64,000 nt of DNA from Streptomyces tagetis (lineage in GTDB: Bacteria; Actinomycetota; Actinomycetes; Streptomycetales; Streptomycetaceae). The stretch spans positions 1,798,001-1,862,000 of the forward strand of contig NZ_JAGPNL010000001.1 of NCBI RefSeq assembly GCF_018069565.1, written 5' to 3'. Shown in pieces: positions 19,227-28,003 of this stretch (positions within the stretch are counted from its first letter, which is position 1; every line of letters begins with the position of its first letter). The translations under genes and the position numbers were made by a program. Under the pieces are notes generated by a model that was given only the letters and a program-made list of their open reading frames with translations, did not search any database and was not told where the DNA came from.

Positions 19227-20146
19227 GGCGCGGCCTCGCCTCGGGGTGCGGTCGGGACGGGCGGGACGGCGGCCCACAGGGCGGCCAGCGAGTCGTGCAG
19301 TCCGTACGCGGGCCGCCAGCCGAGCGCGTCGCGGGCGGCCCGGATGTCGGAGCACTGCCAGGAGACCCGCTCCGAGCGGGCGGAGCCGGCCCCGCTCTCC
19401 TCCACGCGCCCGGCGAAGCCCGCGGTGCCGGCGAGCGCCCGGACCAGGGTGCGGACGCGCACGGCCCGCCCGCCGCCGACGTTGAGGACGGGCGGCAGCG
19501 GGCCGGGCGCGGTCACCGCCCCTTCCACCGCGCGGGCCACGTCCCGTACGTCGACGAAGTCCCGGTAGGCCGACAGGTCGCCGAGCCGCACCACCGCGTC
19601 CGGGCCGTCGCCCGCCTCCCGCAGCAGCGCCGCGACCCGGCCCGGCAGCCCGGAGCGCGGTGAGCCCGGCCCCACCGGGTTGCCCACCCGCAGGACCACC
19701 GCGTCCAGGCCCGAGGAGGTCACCGCGACCGTGCCGGCCAGCTTCGTCGCCCCGTACGGGGCGAGCGGGCGGGTCGGCGCCGACTCGGGGGTGCGCTCGC
19801 CCGGGGCGCCCGGACCGTACTCGGCGGCGGAGCCGAGGTGGACCAGCCGGGCCGCGGGCAGGGCCCGGCCGAGGGCCGCGCACAGGGCGGCCGGGCCGCG
19901 GGCGTTGGCCTCGGCGAGCGTCACCGGATCGCCCCCGGTGGCGCCCGCGCAGTTGACGACGGCGTCCGGCGCCGCCGTCGCCAGCGCCTGCGCGAGCAGC
20001 GCGGGGGAGCCGGCGGCGAGGTCGACGCGGACGTCGCAGCCCGCGGAGCGGCCCCCGGTGAGGACCCGGGTGCCCGGCAGGGAGCCGAGCCGCTCGGCGA
20101 CGTGGCCGCCGAGATGGCCGCCGGCGCCCAGGACGAGGATGCGCAT
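19223..20146 (-). CDS. NAD-dependent epimerase/dehydratase family protein
   Basis: The 307-residue cytoplasmic SDR enzyme has the Rossmann motif GAGGHLGGHV at the N-terminus, LVHLGSAAEYGP (catalytic Ser region) and YGATKLAG (Tyr-x3-Lys). It probably acts on a nucleotide sugar, for instance as a UDP-hexose 4-epimerase or reductase. The fungal galactosaminogalactan pathway needs such an epimerase (Uge3) to make UDP-galactose and UDP-GalNAc, so that role is an attractive inference. It starts six bases after the nucleotidyltransferase stop. Confidence 0.83.
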   Translation of the reverse strand: MRILVLGAGGHLGGHVAERLGSLPGTRVLTGGRSAGCDVRVDLAAGSPALLAQALATAAPDAVVNCAGATGGDPVTLAEANARGPAALCAALGRALPAARLVHLGSAAEYGPGAPGERTPESAPTRPLAPYGATKLAGTVAVTSSGLDAVVLRVGNPVGPGSPRSGLPGRVAALLREAGDGPDAVVRLGDLSAYRDFVDVRDVARAVEGAVTAPGPLPPVLNVGGGRAVRVRTLVRALAGTAGFAGRVEESGAGSARSERVSWQCSDIRAARDALGWRPAYGLHDSLAALWAAVPPVPTAPRGEAAP

Positions 20147-20152
20147 ACCGGC

Positions 20153-20866
20153 TCAGGCCCCCTTGAGCAGCAGGGACTTGCGGCTGGTGAACTCGGCGTT
20201 GGCCCGGTCGTAGTCGTCGGGCCGGCCGATGTCGAGCCAGTACCCGTCGAAGGCGTAGGCGTACGGCGGATCACCGGCCCGCAGCAGGTCCAGCACCAGT
20301 TCGTCGAAGCCGAGGGGCAGCCCGGCCGTGTACCCCTCCAGGGTCGCGCGGGAGAGCCCGTACACGCCCATCGAGACCCGGTAGTCCAGGCTGGGTTTCT
20401 CGGTGAAGTCCACCACCCGGTTCGCGTCGGTGGTGAGCACCCCGAAGTCGATGTGGACCCGGCGCGCGTAGGTGGCGATGGTCAGCGGGGCGCCGGCCGC
20501 GCGGTGGCGGCGCAGCACGTCGGCGTAGTCGAGGTCGGTGAGGATGTCGCCGTTCATCACCAGGAAGGACTCCGGCAGCCGCTCGCGCATCGTCAGCAGC
20601 GGCCCCATCGTGCCCAGCGGGCTCTCCTCCACGGCGTAGTCGACGGTCAGGCCCCACTGGGAGCCGTCGCCGACGTAGGCGCGGATGATCTCCCCGAGAT
20701 GGCCGATGGCGAGCGTGCAACCGGTGAATCCGGCCCCGGCGAGCTGGCGCAGCACGATCTCCAGGATCGCGTGCTGGTCGCCGATGGGCACCAGCGGCTT
20801 GGGCAGCGCGGTGGTGTAGGGCCGCAGCCGGACGCCCTTGCCTCCGGCCAGGATCACTGCGTGCAT
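20153..20866 (-). CDS. Sugar-phosphate nucleotidyltransferase
   Basis: The 237-residue NTP-transferase starts with the activation motif VILAGGKGVRLRPYTTALPKPLVPIGD and contains NGDILTDLDY (metal-binding Asp) and FTEKPSLDYRVSMGVYG. It activates a sugar-1-phosphate to an NDP-sugar. The length and sequence resemble the short, RfbA/mannose-1-phosphate guanylyltransferase-like enzymes found in polysaccharide loci. ATG 20866 has GAGGGG upstream. It lies 32 bases after the dehydratase gene in the same leftward operon. Confidence 0.88.
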   Translation of the reverse strand: MHAVILAGGKGVRLRPYTTALPKPLVPIGDQHAILEIVLRQLAGAGFTGCTLAIGHLGEIIRAYVGDGSQWGLTVDYAVEESPLGTMGPLLTMRERLPESFLVMNGDILTDLDYADVLRRHRAAGAPLTIATYARRVHIDFGVLTTDANRVVDFTEKPSLDYRVSMGVYGLSRATLEGYTAGLPLGFDELVLDLLRAGDPPYAYAFDGYWLDIGRPDDYDRANAEFTSRKSLLLKGA

Positions 20867-20898
20867 GGGTTTCCCCTCGGTGGACGTGCCGGTCGTGG

Positions 20899-21900
20899 TC
20901 AGATGTTGTAGATGCCGGTCTTGTACCGGGCGAGGTTGGCCGGGTCGCGGAAGAACTCCACCGTGTGGGCGAGGCCCTCCTCCAGATCGTGCGCCGGCCG
21001 CCACCCGGTCGCCTCCCGCAGCCGGCTCGCGTCCGCGACCAGCCGCATCACCTCGGAGGCGGCGGGCCGCAGCCGCTCGGGGTCCTCCCGTACGTCGAGC
21101 GCGGTGCCCATCACCTTGCCGATCAGCGCCACCAGGTCCCCGACGGAGATCTCGCCGCCGGTCCCGGCGTTGAAGGTGCGGCCCACCACCCGCTCGGCCG
21201 GCGCCGTGCCGACCGCGAGGAACGCCCGCGCGGTGTCCGCGGCGTAGGTGAAGTCGCGGGTCGGGCGCAGGTCCCCCAGGGTCAGGACGCGCTCCCCGGC
21301 GGCGACCTGGCCGATCACGGTGGGGATCACGGCCCGCATCGACTGCCGGGGGCCGTAGGTGTTGAAGGGGCGCAGCGTCACCACGGGGGTGGCGAAACTG
21401 GCGTGGTAGGAGTCGGCGAGCCGGTCCCCGCCCGCCTTGGACGCCGCGTACGGCGACTGGGTCTGGACCGGGTGGTCCTCGGTGATCGGCACGGTCCGCG
21501 CGGTGCCGTAGGTCTCGCTGGTGGAGGTGTGCACCAGCCGGGGCGTGCCGAGGGCGCGCACGGCCTCCAGCACGTTCAGCGTGCCGGTGACGTTGGTGTC
21601 CACGTAGCTGTGCGGGGCCCGGTAGGAGTACGGGATGGCGATGAGGGCGGCCAGGTGGTAGACGCAGTCGGCGCCCTCGGCGAACTGCCGGACCGAGCCG
21701 GGGTCGCGGACGTCCCCGAGGACGATCTCGACCTGGTCCAGGACGTCCCCGGGGAGGGTCTCCAGCCAGCCGTAGGAGGAGAAGGAGTTGTACTGGGCCA
21801 TGGCCCTCACCCGGTGCCCCGAGGCGACCAGCGCCTCGGTGAGGTGGGAGCCGATGAAGCCCTCGGCTCCGGTGACGGCGGCGAGCGGTGCGGTGGTCAC
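20899..21900 (-). CDS. NDP-sugar 4,6-dehydratase-like SDR (LegB-like)
   Basis: The 333-residue extended SDR has TGAEGFIGSHL, the YNSFSSYGWLETL stretch typical of LegB-type NDP-sugar 4,6-dehydratases, a STSETYGTA strand, YAASKAGGDRLA (Tyr/Lys pair) and RPFNTYGPRQSMRAVIP. It should remove water from an NDP-hexose to give a 4-keto-6-deoxy sugar. GTG 21900 has GGAAGGA upstream. This suggests that the polymer or its precursor includes a deoxy- or aminodeoxy sugar; the substrate cannot be set from sequence. A 78-bp gap separates it from the membrane-protein gene. Confidence 0.86.
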   Translation of the reverse strand: MTTAPLAAVTGAEGFIGSHLTEALVASGHRVRAMAQYNSFSSYGWLETLPGDVLDQVEIVLGDVRDPGSVRQFAEGADCVYHLAALIAIPYSYRAPHSYVDTNVTGTLNVLEAVRALGTPRLVHTSTSETYGTARTVPITEDHPVQTQSPYAASKAGGDRLADSYHASFATPVVTLRPFNTYGPRQSMRAVIPTVIGQVAAGERVLTLGDLRPTRDFTYAADTARAFLAVGTAPAERVVGRTFNAGTGGEISVGDLVALIGKVMGTALDVREDPERLRPAASEVMRLVADASRLREATGWRPAHDLEEGLAHTVEFFRDPANLARYKTGIYNI

Positions 21901-21978
21901 GCGGGGGTCCTTCCGGTCGGGCGCGCGGCGGTCCGCGCGGGTCGGTGACGGGGTGCCGGACGGCGGTGTCCGGCGGGG

Positions 21979-23349
21979 TCAGGCATGGGCGGAGGGCCGC
22001 CCCAGCAGCCACAGCGCGCACCCCGTGAGACAGAGCGCGGCCACCGCGCAGCCGGCGGCGAGCACGCCCGGGTCGGAGCCCGCCCACGCGACGGCGCCGG
22101 CCACCGCCAGACAGAGCAGGGCCGGCGGCCAGGCCACCCCGAACGCCTGGAGCAGCAGCGCGGTCCACAGGGTCGCCGCGAGCGCCGCCAGGACGAGGGG
22201 ATCGGCGCCGGTCAGCAGCGCCGCGGGCACCAGCGGGCCCACGTAGCAGAGCAGGCAGCCGGCGAGGACGGCGCCCGCGCGCAGCCGGAACCCGGCGGCG
22301 GTACGGGTGGCCCGGAGCGCGGCCACCGTCAGCCCCCGGCACCGGTACAGCAGCCACTCGGCCGGGCCCATGCTCACCGTCAGCACCACCACCGACCAGG
22401 GCTGGTGACGTCCCGCCAGTAGTACCAGCACCCCGGCGGCCAGCCCGAAGAGCCCGTACGGCAGCGACGGCAGCGGACGCGGCCGGACCGCGCCCGGCGC
22501 CGGCGGCGCAGCGAGCGCGCCGCGCAGCGCCCAGAGCGCGGCGGCGACCGCGCCGGCCGACGACAGCGGCGGCAGCCCCGCCCGCACCAGGGTCCCCGGC
22601 TCCCACCAGGGCAGCACGGCGGCACCGGCGGCCACCGGGACCAGCGCCGCCAGCAGCAGCCGCTCCCGGCCCAGGACCAGCAGCACCCCGGCCGCCGCGA
22701 GGTACGCCGACTGGACCGCCACCGCGGCCGCGACCGGGCCCGGCCCGGCGAGCAGGGCCCCGGCGGAGCCGGCCGCGACGGCCCCGAGCGGAGCCCCCTT
22801 CAGCAGCGTGCGGCCCGCCTCCCGGCGCCCGGCCGCCAGACGCAGGTGGGCGCGGTGGCCCAGCGCCTGGTTCCACGCCCAGGAGACGAGCCCGGCCGCC
22901 ACCAGCGCCCGCAGCGCGCCGTCGGGAGGCAGCAGCCGGCCGGCCAGCGCGTAGCCCAGTCCGGGCAGCGCGAACAGCGCCCCGCGCAACGCGCAGCGCA
23001 CGTGGTCGGGTCGCCACGGGTCGGCGGGGCGCGGCGGCTCGGGGTGGGCGCGCGGCACGGAGGCGAAGAGCGCCGCGGCGAGGGAGAACAGGTCGGGGTG
23101 GCCGTACCGGTCCCGGACCGTCTCCCCGGTCAGCCCCTCCGACTCCAGCAGCGCGGCCACCTCGTACGGGTGGACGGCGGGCGCGATCCGGTCGGCGAGG
23201 TCCGCCGCCAGCCGGTCCACCGCCTCTTGCCGCGGCCCGGCGCCTGGCAGGGCCAGGGTGAGGGTGCGCGCGTCGGCGAGCCGCAGCGAGAGGGTGTCCT
23301 CCCGGGTGCCGCCGGGTCCGCCGGGCTCCAGGGCCATGGGTCCGCTCAT
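21979..23349 (-). CDS. Polytopic membrane protein of the exopolysaccharide operon
   Basis: The 456-residue protein has a roughly 115-residue soluble N-terminal part (with HPYEVAALLESEGLTGETVRDRYG) followed by about ten or more hydrophobic helices and a short cytoplasmic tail. I do not recognise a named domain. Its ATG overlaps the stop of the PelF-like glycosyltransferase gene. In Pel loci the glycosyltransferase PelF partners with the membrane protein PelG, of similar size, and this gene is in the matching position, so a role in polymer export or in anchoring the glycosyltransferase is a reasonable inference. No sequence motif proves it. Confidence 0.75.
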   Translation of the reverse strand: MSGPMALEPGGPGGTREDTLSLRLADARTLTLALPGAGPRQEAVDRLAADLADRIAPAVHPYEVAALLESEGLTGETVRDRYGHPDLFSLAAALFASVPRAHPEPPRPADPWRPDHVRCALRGALFALPGLGYALAGRLLPPDGALRALVAAGLVSWAWNQALGHRAHLRLAAGRREAGRTLLKGAPLGAVAAGSAGALLAGPGPVAAAVAVQSAYLAAAGVLLVLGRERLLLAALVPVAAGAAVLPWWEPGTLVRAGLPPLSSAGAVAAALWALRGALAAPPAPGAVRPRPLPSLPYGLFGLAAGVLVLLAGRHQPWSVVVLTVSMGPAEWLLYRCRGLTVAALRATRTAAGFRLRAGAVLAGCLLCYVGPLVPAALLTGADPLVLAALAATLWTALLLQAFGVAWPPALLCLAVAGAVAWAGSDPGVLAAGCAVAALCLTGCALWLLGRPSAHA

Positions 23350-24863
23350 CCGGCCGCGCTCCCCACCCGCGTGCCGCCCGCCGCCCGGACGCCCGGCACC
23401 CGCGCGCCCGGGGCGGCCGGCGTCGCGGGGTCCGACAGCTCCCGGTAGACGGCGCGGAAGGTGTCGATGGTGCGGCGCAGCGTGAACTGCTCGATCACCC
23501 GCAGCCGGGCCGCCTCGCCCATCGCCCGGCGCCGCTCCGCGTCGCGCAGCAGTTCCAGCGCCGCCGCGGCCATCGCGGCCGGATCGCGCGGCGGCACCAC
23601 CAGGCCGGTGTCGCCGACCGCCTCGCGGACCCCGCCGACGTCCGTGGAGACGGTGGCCCGGCCGCAGGACATGGCCTCGATCAGGGTGAAGGGGAAGCCC
23701 TCGCTGATGCTGGAGAGCATGACGACGCTCCCGGCGGCGTACGCGTCCCGGATGTCCTCCACCCGGCCCTCGAAGACGACCGCCTCCCCGTGCCCCAGCT
23801 CCGCCGCCAGCGCCCGGCACCGCTCCCGGTACGCCTCCCCGCCGCGCGGGGTGCCGCCGAACAACCGCAGCCTGGCGGTGGGGAGTTCGGCCCGGACCAG
23901 GGCGAAGGCCCGGATCAGGGTCTCCAAGTCCTTGATCGGGTCGACTCGCCCGGCCCAGCTCAGCACCGGCCCGCCCGGCTCGGGCCCGGCGGGCGGGAAG
24001 GCGGCCGGGTCCACCCCGTTGTAGACGGTGCGGATCGCCTCCGGGGCCGCGCCGCCGCGCTCCTCCCACAGCCGGTTGTAGCGGTTGCCCGGGGTGATGA
24101 GGGAGGCCCGCCGGTAGGTCTCCTCGGCCAGCAGCCGGAAGAAGCCCAGCATCAGCGCCTTCACCGGCCAGCGGTAGGCGGCGGTGCGGTAGCCGAGGTA
24201 GCGCTCGCGCAGGTAGACGCCGTGCTCGGTGAGGAGCAGCGGCACCCCGTACCGCTCCCGTGCCACCAGCCCCGGCAGGGCCGCGAGCCCGCCGCTGACC
24301 GCGTGTGCCACGCCGTCGCGGGGACCCGGCGCGGCCAGCGGGCGCAGGGCGTGCTCCAGCAGCCCGGTCGCGGTGACCGCGTCGTGCAGGGTGGGCCGGG
24401 CCTCGCGGACCGGTCCGGGCCGGTTCCACACCGAGGTCAGGACGGTGATCGCCCGGTCCCCGCGCAGGAACGGGCCGAGCCGGCCGTCCGCCGCGGCGTG
24501 CGCCAGCCGGTACAGCGCCGGGCCGAAGCCGTCCTCGGCGCGCGGATCGAGCAGGGCGGCGAGGAACCGCTCGTATGCCGCGGCGAGCCGGTGCCGCTCG
24601 CGTCCCCGGGGCGCGCGGCCCGGCGGCGCGGGCCCCCACAGCGGCACCGTGCGCACGTGCAGGACGTGCGGCGGGAGGTCCCAGACGAGGGGTTCGCGGC
24701 CGGTGCCGGTGACCGCGAGCACGGTGAAGTCGACGTTGCTCATGCCGCCGACGAGTTGGTCGCACCAGACGCTGACGCCGCCGTGACTGTGCGGATAGGT
24801 GCCTTCGGTGAGCAGGGTGACACGCGGCGCGTCGCGGTGCCGCGCGCCGTGGGGAGGGTGCAT
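23346..24863 (-). CDS. PelF-like GT4 glycosyltransferase (DUF3492 N-terminus)
   Basis: The 505-residue protein combines the DUF3492 N-terminal domain (LLTEGTYPHSHGGVSVWCDQLV at about residue 17) with a GT-B glycosyltransferase family 4 domain (SWAGRVDPIKDLETLIRAFA, and the EX7E motif in SEGFPFTLIEAMSCG). This architecture and length match PelF, the cytoplasmic polymerising glycosyltransferase of Pel, a polymer rich in N-acetylgalactosamine and galactosamine. Start ATG 24863. It is the best evidence that the locus makes an exopolysaccharide. Neighbouring Agd3-, Sph3- and Ega3-like genes fit a galactosamine-type polymer. Confidence 0.87.
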   Translation of the reverse strand: MHPPHGARHRDAPRVTLLTEGTYPHSHGGVSVWCDQLVGGMSNVDFTVLAVTGTGREPLVWDLPPHVLHVRTVPLWGPAPPGRAPRGRERHRLAAAYERFLAALLDPRAEDGFGPALYRLAHAAADGRLGPFLRGDRAITVLTSVWNRPGPVREARPTLHDAVTATGLLEHALRPLAAPGPRDGVAHAVSGGLAALPGLVARERYGVPLLLTEHGVYLRERYLGYRTAAYRWPVKALMLGFFRLLAEETYRRASLITPGNRYNRLWEERGGAAPEAIRTVYNGVDPAAFPPAGPEPGGPVLSWAGRVDPIKDLETLIRAFALVRAELPTARLRLFGGTPRGGEAYRERCRALAAELGHGEAVVFEGRVEDIRDAYAAGSVVMLSSISEGFPFTLIEAMSCGRATVSTDVGGVREAVGDTGLVVPPRDPAAMAAAALELLRDAERRRAMGEAARLRVIEQFTLRRTIDTFRAVYRELSDPATPAAPGARVPGVRAAGGTRVGSAAG

Positions 24864-24938
24864 CGATGGGCTCCACGGCCGAGGAGGGGTGGCCGGGCCC
24901 CGTCGGGCCCGGCCGGTACGCGGGATCGCCGGTGCGGC

Positions 24939-27071
24939 TCAGCCCGCCGGGCCCTGCGGCGCCGGCGCGCTCACCGCGCGCGGGACGCGGGTGCGCGGCG
25001 CGGGCGCCGTCGGCGCGTGCCTGCTGCCGCCCGGCGCGGCGACGTCCGGCGCGGTGGCCGGGGCGGGCAGGGCCAGCGTGAGGGTGCCGCCGGAGGTGGC
25101 CCAGCCGGAGCGGGCGCCGGCGTAGGCGCTCCCGTAGGCGGTGGTGCCGTGCAGGGTGCCCGTGGGCACGGTCGCCGGGACGGCGAGGCCGCCGGGCGTC
25201 TCGACGGTGACCGAGGTGCCGATCCGGTACGCGGTGACCTGCCCGGCGTCGAGCGCGGTCCGCCACGCGGCGCGGCGGCTCAGCTCGGTGCCGATGTCGG
25301 CCATGCGCAGGTTCACCACGGGGGTGCCGGCGGCGAACAGGTCCTCGTAGGAGTCGAGGACGCCGTCGAGGACCGGGTAGGCGATGCGCTCCTCGGCCAG
25401 GTTCGACTGGTGGATGAAGTGGGGCCGCGGATCGTTGGCGAGGACGTGCCCGAGCGCGATGCGCGTCTCCAGCGGCACGATGTGCTCCGCGTAGCCGGTG
25501 GCGGTGTCCAGCGGCTCGGGCAGGCAGGTGGTGGTGGCCGGGTTGTCCTCGCAGATGCCGCTGCCGCCCTGGGCGCGGCTGGTGTAGATCCAGTTGTACT
25601 CGTCGACCTGTTCGGCGGCCCGGCCGGCGTTGTAGAAGACGTTCATCGGGTAGCGGGAGACCGTGGTGGCGCTGCCGACCCGGCGCTGGGCGGGGTCGCG
25701 CGAGTGGTCCGAGGCGAGCCAGGCGATGCCGTTGCCGGTGAGGGCGGGGCCCAGATGCGGGTTGTCCTCGGGCTGCTGCGGGGAGATCCGCAGGCCGGAG
25801 TGCTCACCGGTGACCAGTTCGTCGTCGCGCAGGGGCAGTTGGGCCGCATGGCCCCAGGCGCGGTTGGTGGCGATCTCGTCGGAGATCTCGTCCTCGCCGA
25901 CCCAGTCGGTGCCGCCGCCCGGGAGGGTCGCGCAGGTCCATGGGACCACGCTGGTGTCCTGGCGGCAGCCGAGGAAGGCGTGCGTGTAGGTGTGGTTGAC
26001 CCAGCGGAACCGGTCGCGTTCGGCGACGAACTTGTCGGCGAGGGCGTCCGCGCCGCCGTTCTCCTCGCGGTGGCCGACGCTGCCGAAGGCGTTGTAGGCC
26101 AGGTCGAGGGTGAAACCGCGCCGGTCCTGCCAGTCGGTGGCGTGGTCGACGTCGGCCGGGACCATGCGGATCGGGTCCGGTGTGCCCTCGCCCGGCGGGC
26201 AGTCCACGTCGCCGGGGGTGCAGTTCAGCTCGGTGTCCCAGCGGTCGTCGGCGGCGAGGACGTCGTCGACGTGGACCGCGAGGTAGTTGCGGTCCTCCCC
26301 CAGGTGCACCCCGTCGGTCATCCACTCCACGATGCCGCGGGCCAGCAGCCGGAACTGCCGCTGGTGTCGGTTGTAGACGAAGGTGACCACGAGTTCACGG
26401 CGGCCGTCGTGCCGGTACTCGCCCACCAGCGAGCCCTTCGACGGCCGCCCGGGTATGGACGCCTCCACGTACGGCACGAAGTCGGCGCCCGGCGCGGGCG
26501 CCGACAGGTAGGCGTAGGACTCGTCCACGGCGGGGGAGTTGTCCTCGAAGGGGACCTCCCCGGCCAGGTAGCCGAAGGGGCCCGCGAGACCGGCCGGCGT
26601 CACCTCGGCGCGGACGCCGTCCACGCTGCCGGCCCAGCCGTCGCCGACCGCGTACCGGAGCCCGACCTCCGGACGGGCGTAGGTGTAGGCGTCGACCTGC
26701 GGTACCGCGAAGGTCCGTTCGTAGTCGGCGAGGGCCGCCATCTCGGCGGAGCCCGCCGGGAACGGGTTGTCGTCGGGCAGGACGACGGCCTGGAACCGGG
26801 CGTGCGGCCGGCCGTCCACCGTGCCGGCGAGGAACCCGGAGTCGATCACGGGCCGTCCGGCGTCCGCCAGGTCGACCCGCGTGTAGGGCGTGCCCGCGGT
26901 CTCCAGCTCGGCGGCGATCGCCTCGGTGGCGGGCCCGCCGTCGCTCACGACCAGGACCCGCAGGTCGACGCGGGGCGCCGGGGCGTCGGCGTGGGCCGCC
27001 CCGGCCGGCGCCACGAGCGTGGCGAGCAGGACGGCGGCGGCGAGCGCCGCCGTGCGCATGGTCCGCTTCAT
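24939..27071 (-). CDS. Secreted Agd3-like (CE18-type) polysaccharide deacetylase
   Basis: The 710-residue protein has a signal peptide (AAAVLLATLVAPAGAAHA), an N-terminal beta-rich region, a deacetylase-like barrel with the metal motif YLAVHVDDVLAADDRWD (about 280) and the HxxxH-type WVNHTYTHAFLGC, then a C-terminal beta region and a Pro/Ala-rich tail. The pattern fits Agd3, the fungal N-acetylgalactosamine deacetylase that makes galactosaminogalactan cationic. A bacterial form would deacetylate the polymer outside the membrane. ATG 27071 has GGGGGAGG upstream. It is the first gene of the leftward operon, 75 bases before the PelF-like gene. Confidence 0.78.
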   Translation of the reverse strand: MKRTMRTAALAAAVLLATLVAPAGAAHADAPAPRVDLRVLVVSDGGPATEAIAAELETAGTPYTRVDLADAGRPVIDSGFLAGTVDGRPHARFQAVVLPDDNPFPAGSAEMAALADYERTFAVPQVDAYTYARPEVGLRYAVGDGWAGSVDGVRAEVTPAGLAGPFGYLAGEVPFEDNSPAVDESYAYLSAPAPGADFVPYVEASIPGRPSKGSLVGEYRHDGRRELVVTFVYNRHQRQFRLLARGIVEWMTDGVHLGEDRNYLAVHVDDVLAADDRWDTELNCTPGDVDCPPGEGTPDPIRMVPADVDHATDWQDRRGFTLDLAYNAFGSVGHREENGGADALADKFVAERDRFRWVNHTYTHAFLGCRQDTSVVPWTCATLPGGGTDWVGEDEISDEIATNRAWGHAAQLPLRDDELVTGEHSGLRISPQQPEDNPHLGPALTGNGIAWLASDHSRDPAQRRVGSATTVSRYPMNVFYNAGRAAEQVDEYNWIYTSRAQGGSGICEDNPATTTCLPEPLDTATGYAEHIVPLETRIALGHVLANDPRPHFIHQSNLAEERIAYPVLDGVLDSYEDLFAAGTPVVNLRMADIGTELSRRAAWRTALDAGQVTAYRIGTSVTVETPGGLAVPATVPTGTLHGTTAYGSAYAGARSGWATSGGTLTLALPAPATAPDVAAPGGSRHAPTAPAPRTRVPRAVSAPAPQGPAG

Positions 27072-27475
27072 GCGGTCGAATTCCTCCCCCAGGGCAGGGG
27101 TGGACCGGCCCCCGTGGGAGCCCACCCCCTCGCCGACGCCGCCGCCCCCCAAAGACGCGCGGTCGTCGACGTATCCGTCGTGTCACATGGTGAGGTCTGT
27201 GTGGAGCTTTTGTGTGCCTGCTGCGGAACTTGACGAAAAAGCACAGGTGTCCATTCGGGCCCGAAGCGCACCGTTCCGGTCGGCCGCGAACAGCGGGCGT
27301 ACGCGGGCGGAAACCGCCGGTACGCCCGTGTCCTGCGGAGGTCCGCCGGGCCGGTGCCCGGAACGCCGCGGTCCGCACGGGGGGCCCGCCCGTACGGACC
27401 GCACGGCCCGCCCGTCCGGCCCCGGTGCGAGATCAGGTCACCCAGGGCCGCCCCAGGCGGAGACGGGAGGGGCGG
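27072..27475. other. Intergenic region upstream of the exopolysaccharide operon
   Basis: About 400 bases with no supported gene. The segment 27180-27260 is relatively AT-rich and is the likely leftward promoter region of the operon, although I cannot name clear boxes. It also holds the hairpin listed next and an imperfect GTACG-flanked hairpin near 27298-27330. Confidence 0.4.
27368..27402 (-). terminator. Hairpin terminator of the secreted hypothetical gene
   Basis: Arms GCGGTCCGCACGGG and CCCGTACGGACCGC pair over 14 positions with one mismatch around a seven-base loop, 73 bases downstream of the next gene's stop on the minus strand. Confidence 0.7.
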
Positions 27476-28003
27476 TCAGGCGCAGACCACGCGCACCTCG
27501 GGCGTGTGCACCGGCCCGGCGCTGACACTGGTGCCGTCGCCGAACTCGGCGTAGTAGTACGAGTAGAAGCCGATGTTCCCGTTGCAGCCGGAGTCCTCGG
27601 CGACCTCCAGCGTCAGGGTGACGGTGCGGCTCTGGCCGGGCGGGACCGTGGTGCCGTAGTTGGCCCCGAGGTCGGCGGGCCCGGTGCCCGAGCACGGGAC
27701 GGCGCCCCCGGCCGTGGTCAGCGCGCATCCGGTGAACGCGTACGCGAGGTCGGGGCGTTGGGTGGTCAGCCAGGTCGGGTCGATCGTCTGGTACACGAAC
27801 CAGACGTCGTGGCTGTGGTGGTTGGTGAGCGTCATCGACAGGTTCACCGTGCCGCCGGGCAGGGTCGTGGCCGTGTCGGTGGCGAAGGTCAGCTCGGCCT
27901 GCTCCGGGCCGGCGGCGCTGGCGGAGGGCGCCAGGCCGAACAGGGCGAGGGCGAGCGCGATGAGCGTGGCGAGACCGAGGCGTCTCGTTCGTGTGGATCG
28001 CAT
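27476..28003 (-). CDS. Secreted beta-sandwich-like hypothetical protein
   Basis: The 175-residue protein begins with a clear signal peptide (MRSTRTRRLG then a hydrophobic core and SASA). The mature part has the pattern of an extracellular Ig-like or CARDB-type beta-sandwich: LPGGTVNLSMTLTNHH, VPPGQSRTVTLTLEV and alternating hydrophobic strands, with four cysteines that could form disulphides. No catalytic motif is visible. It lies upstream of, and codirectional with, the exopolysaccharide operon, but a terminator hairpin separates them, so it may be unrelated. The function is unknown. Confidence 0.72.
   Translation of the reverse strand: MRSTRTRRLGLATLIALALALFGLAPSASAAGPEQAELTFATDTATTLPGGTVNLSMTLTNHHSHDVWFVYQTIDPTWLTTQRPDLAYAFTGCALTTAGGAVPCSGTGPADLGANYGTTVPPGQSRTVTLTLEVAEDSGCNGNIGFYSYYYAEFGDGTSVSAGPVHTPEVRVVCA

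Noticed and set aside
23790..27233. A 1147-codon frame on the plus strand over the PelF-like and Agd3-like genes
   Set aside because: Shadow frame rich in Gly, Arg and Val; both minus-strand genes have signal or catalytic motifs.
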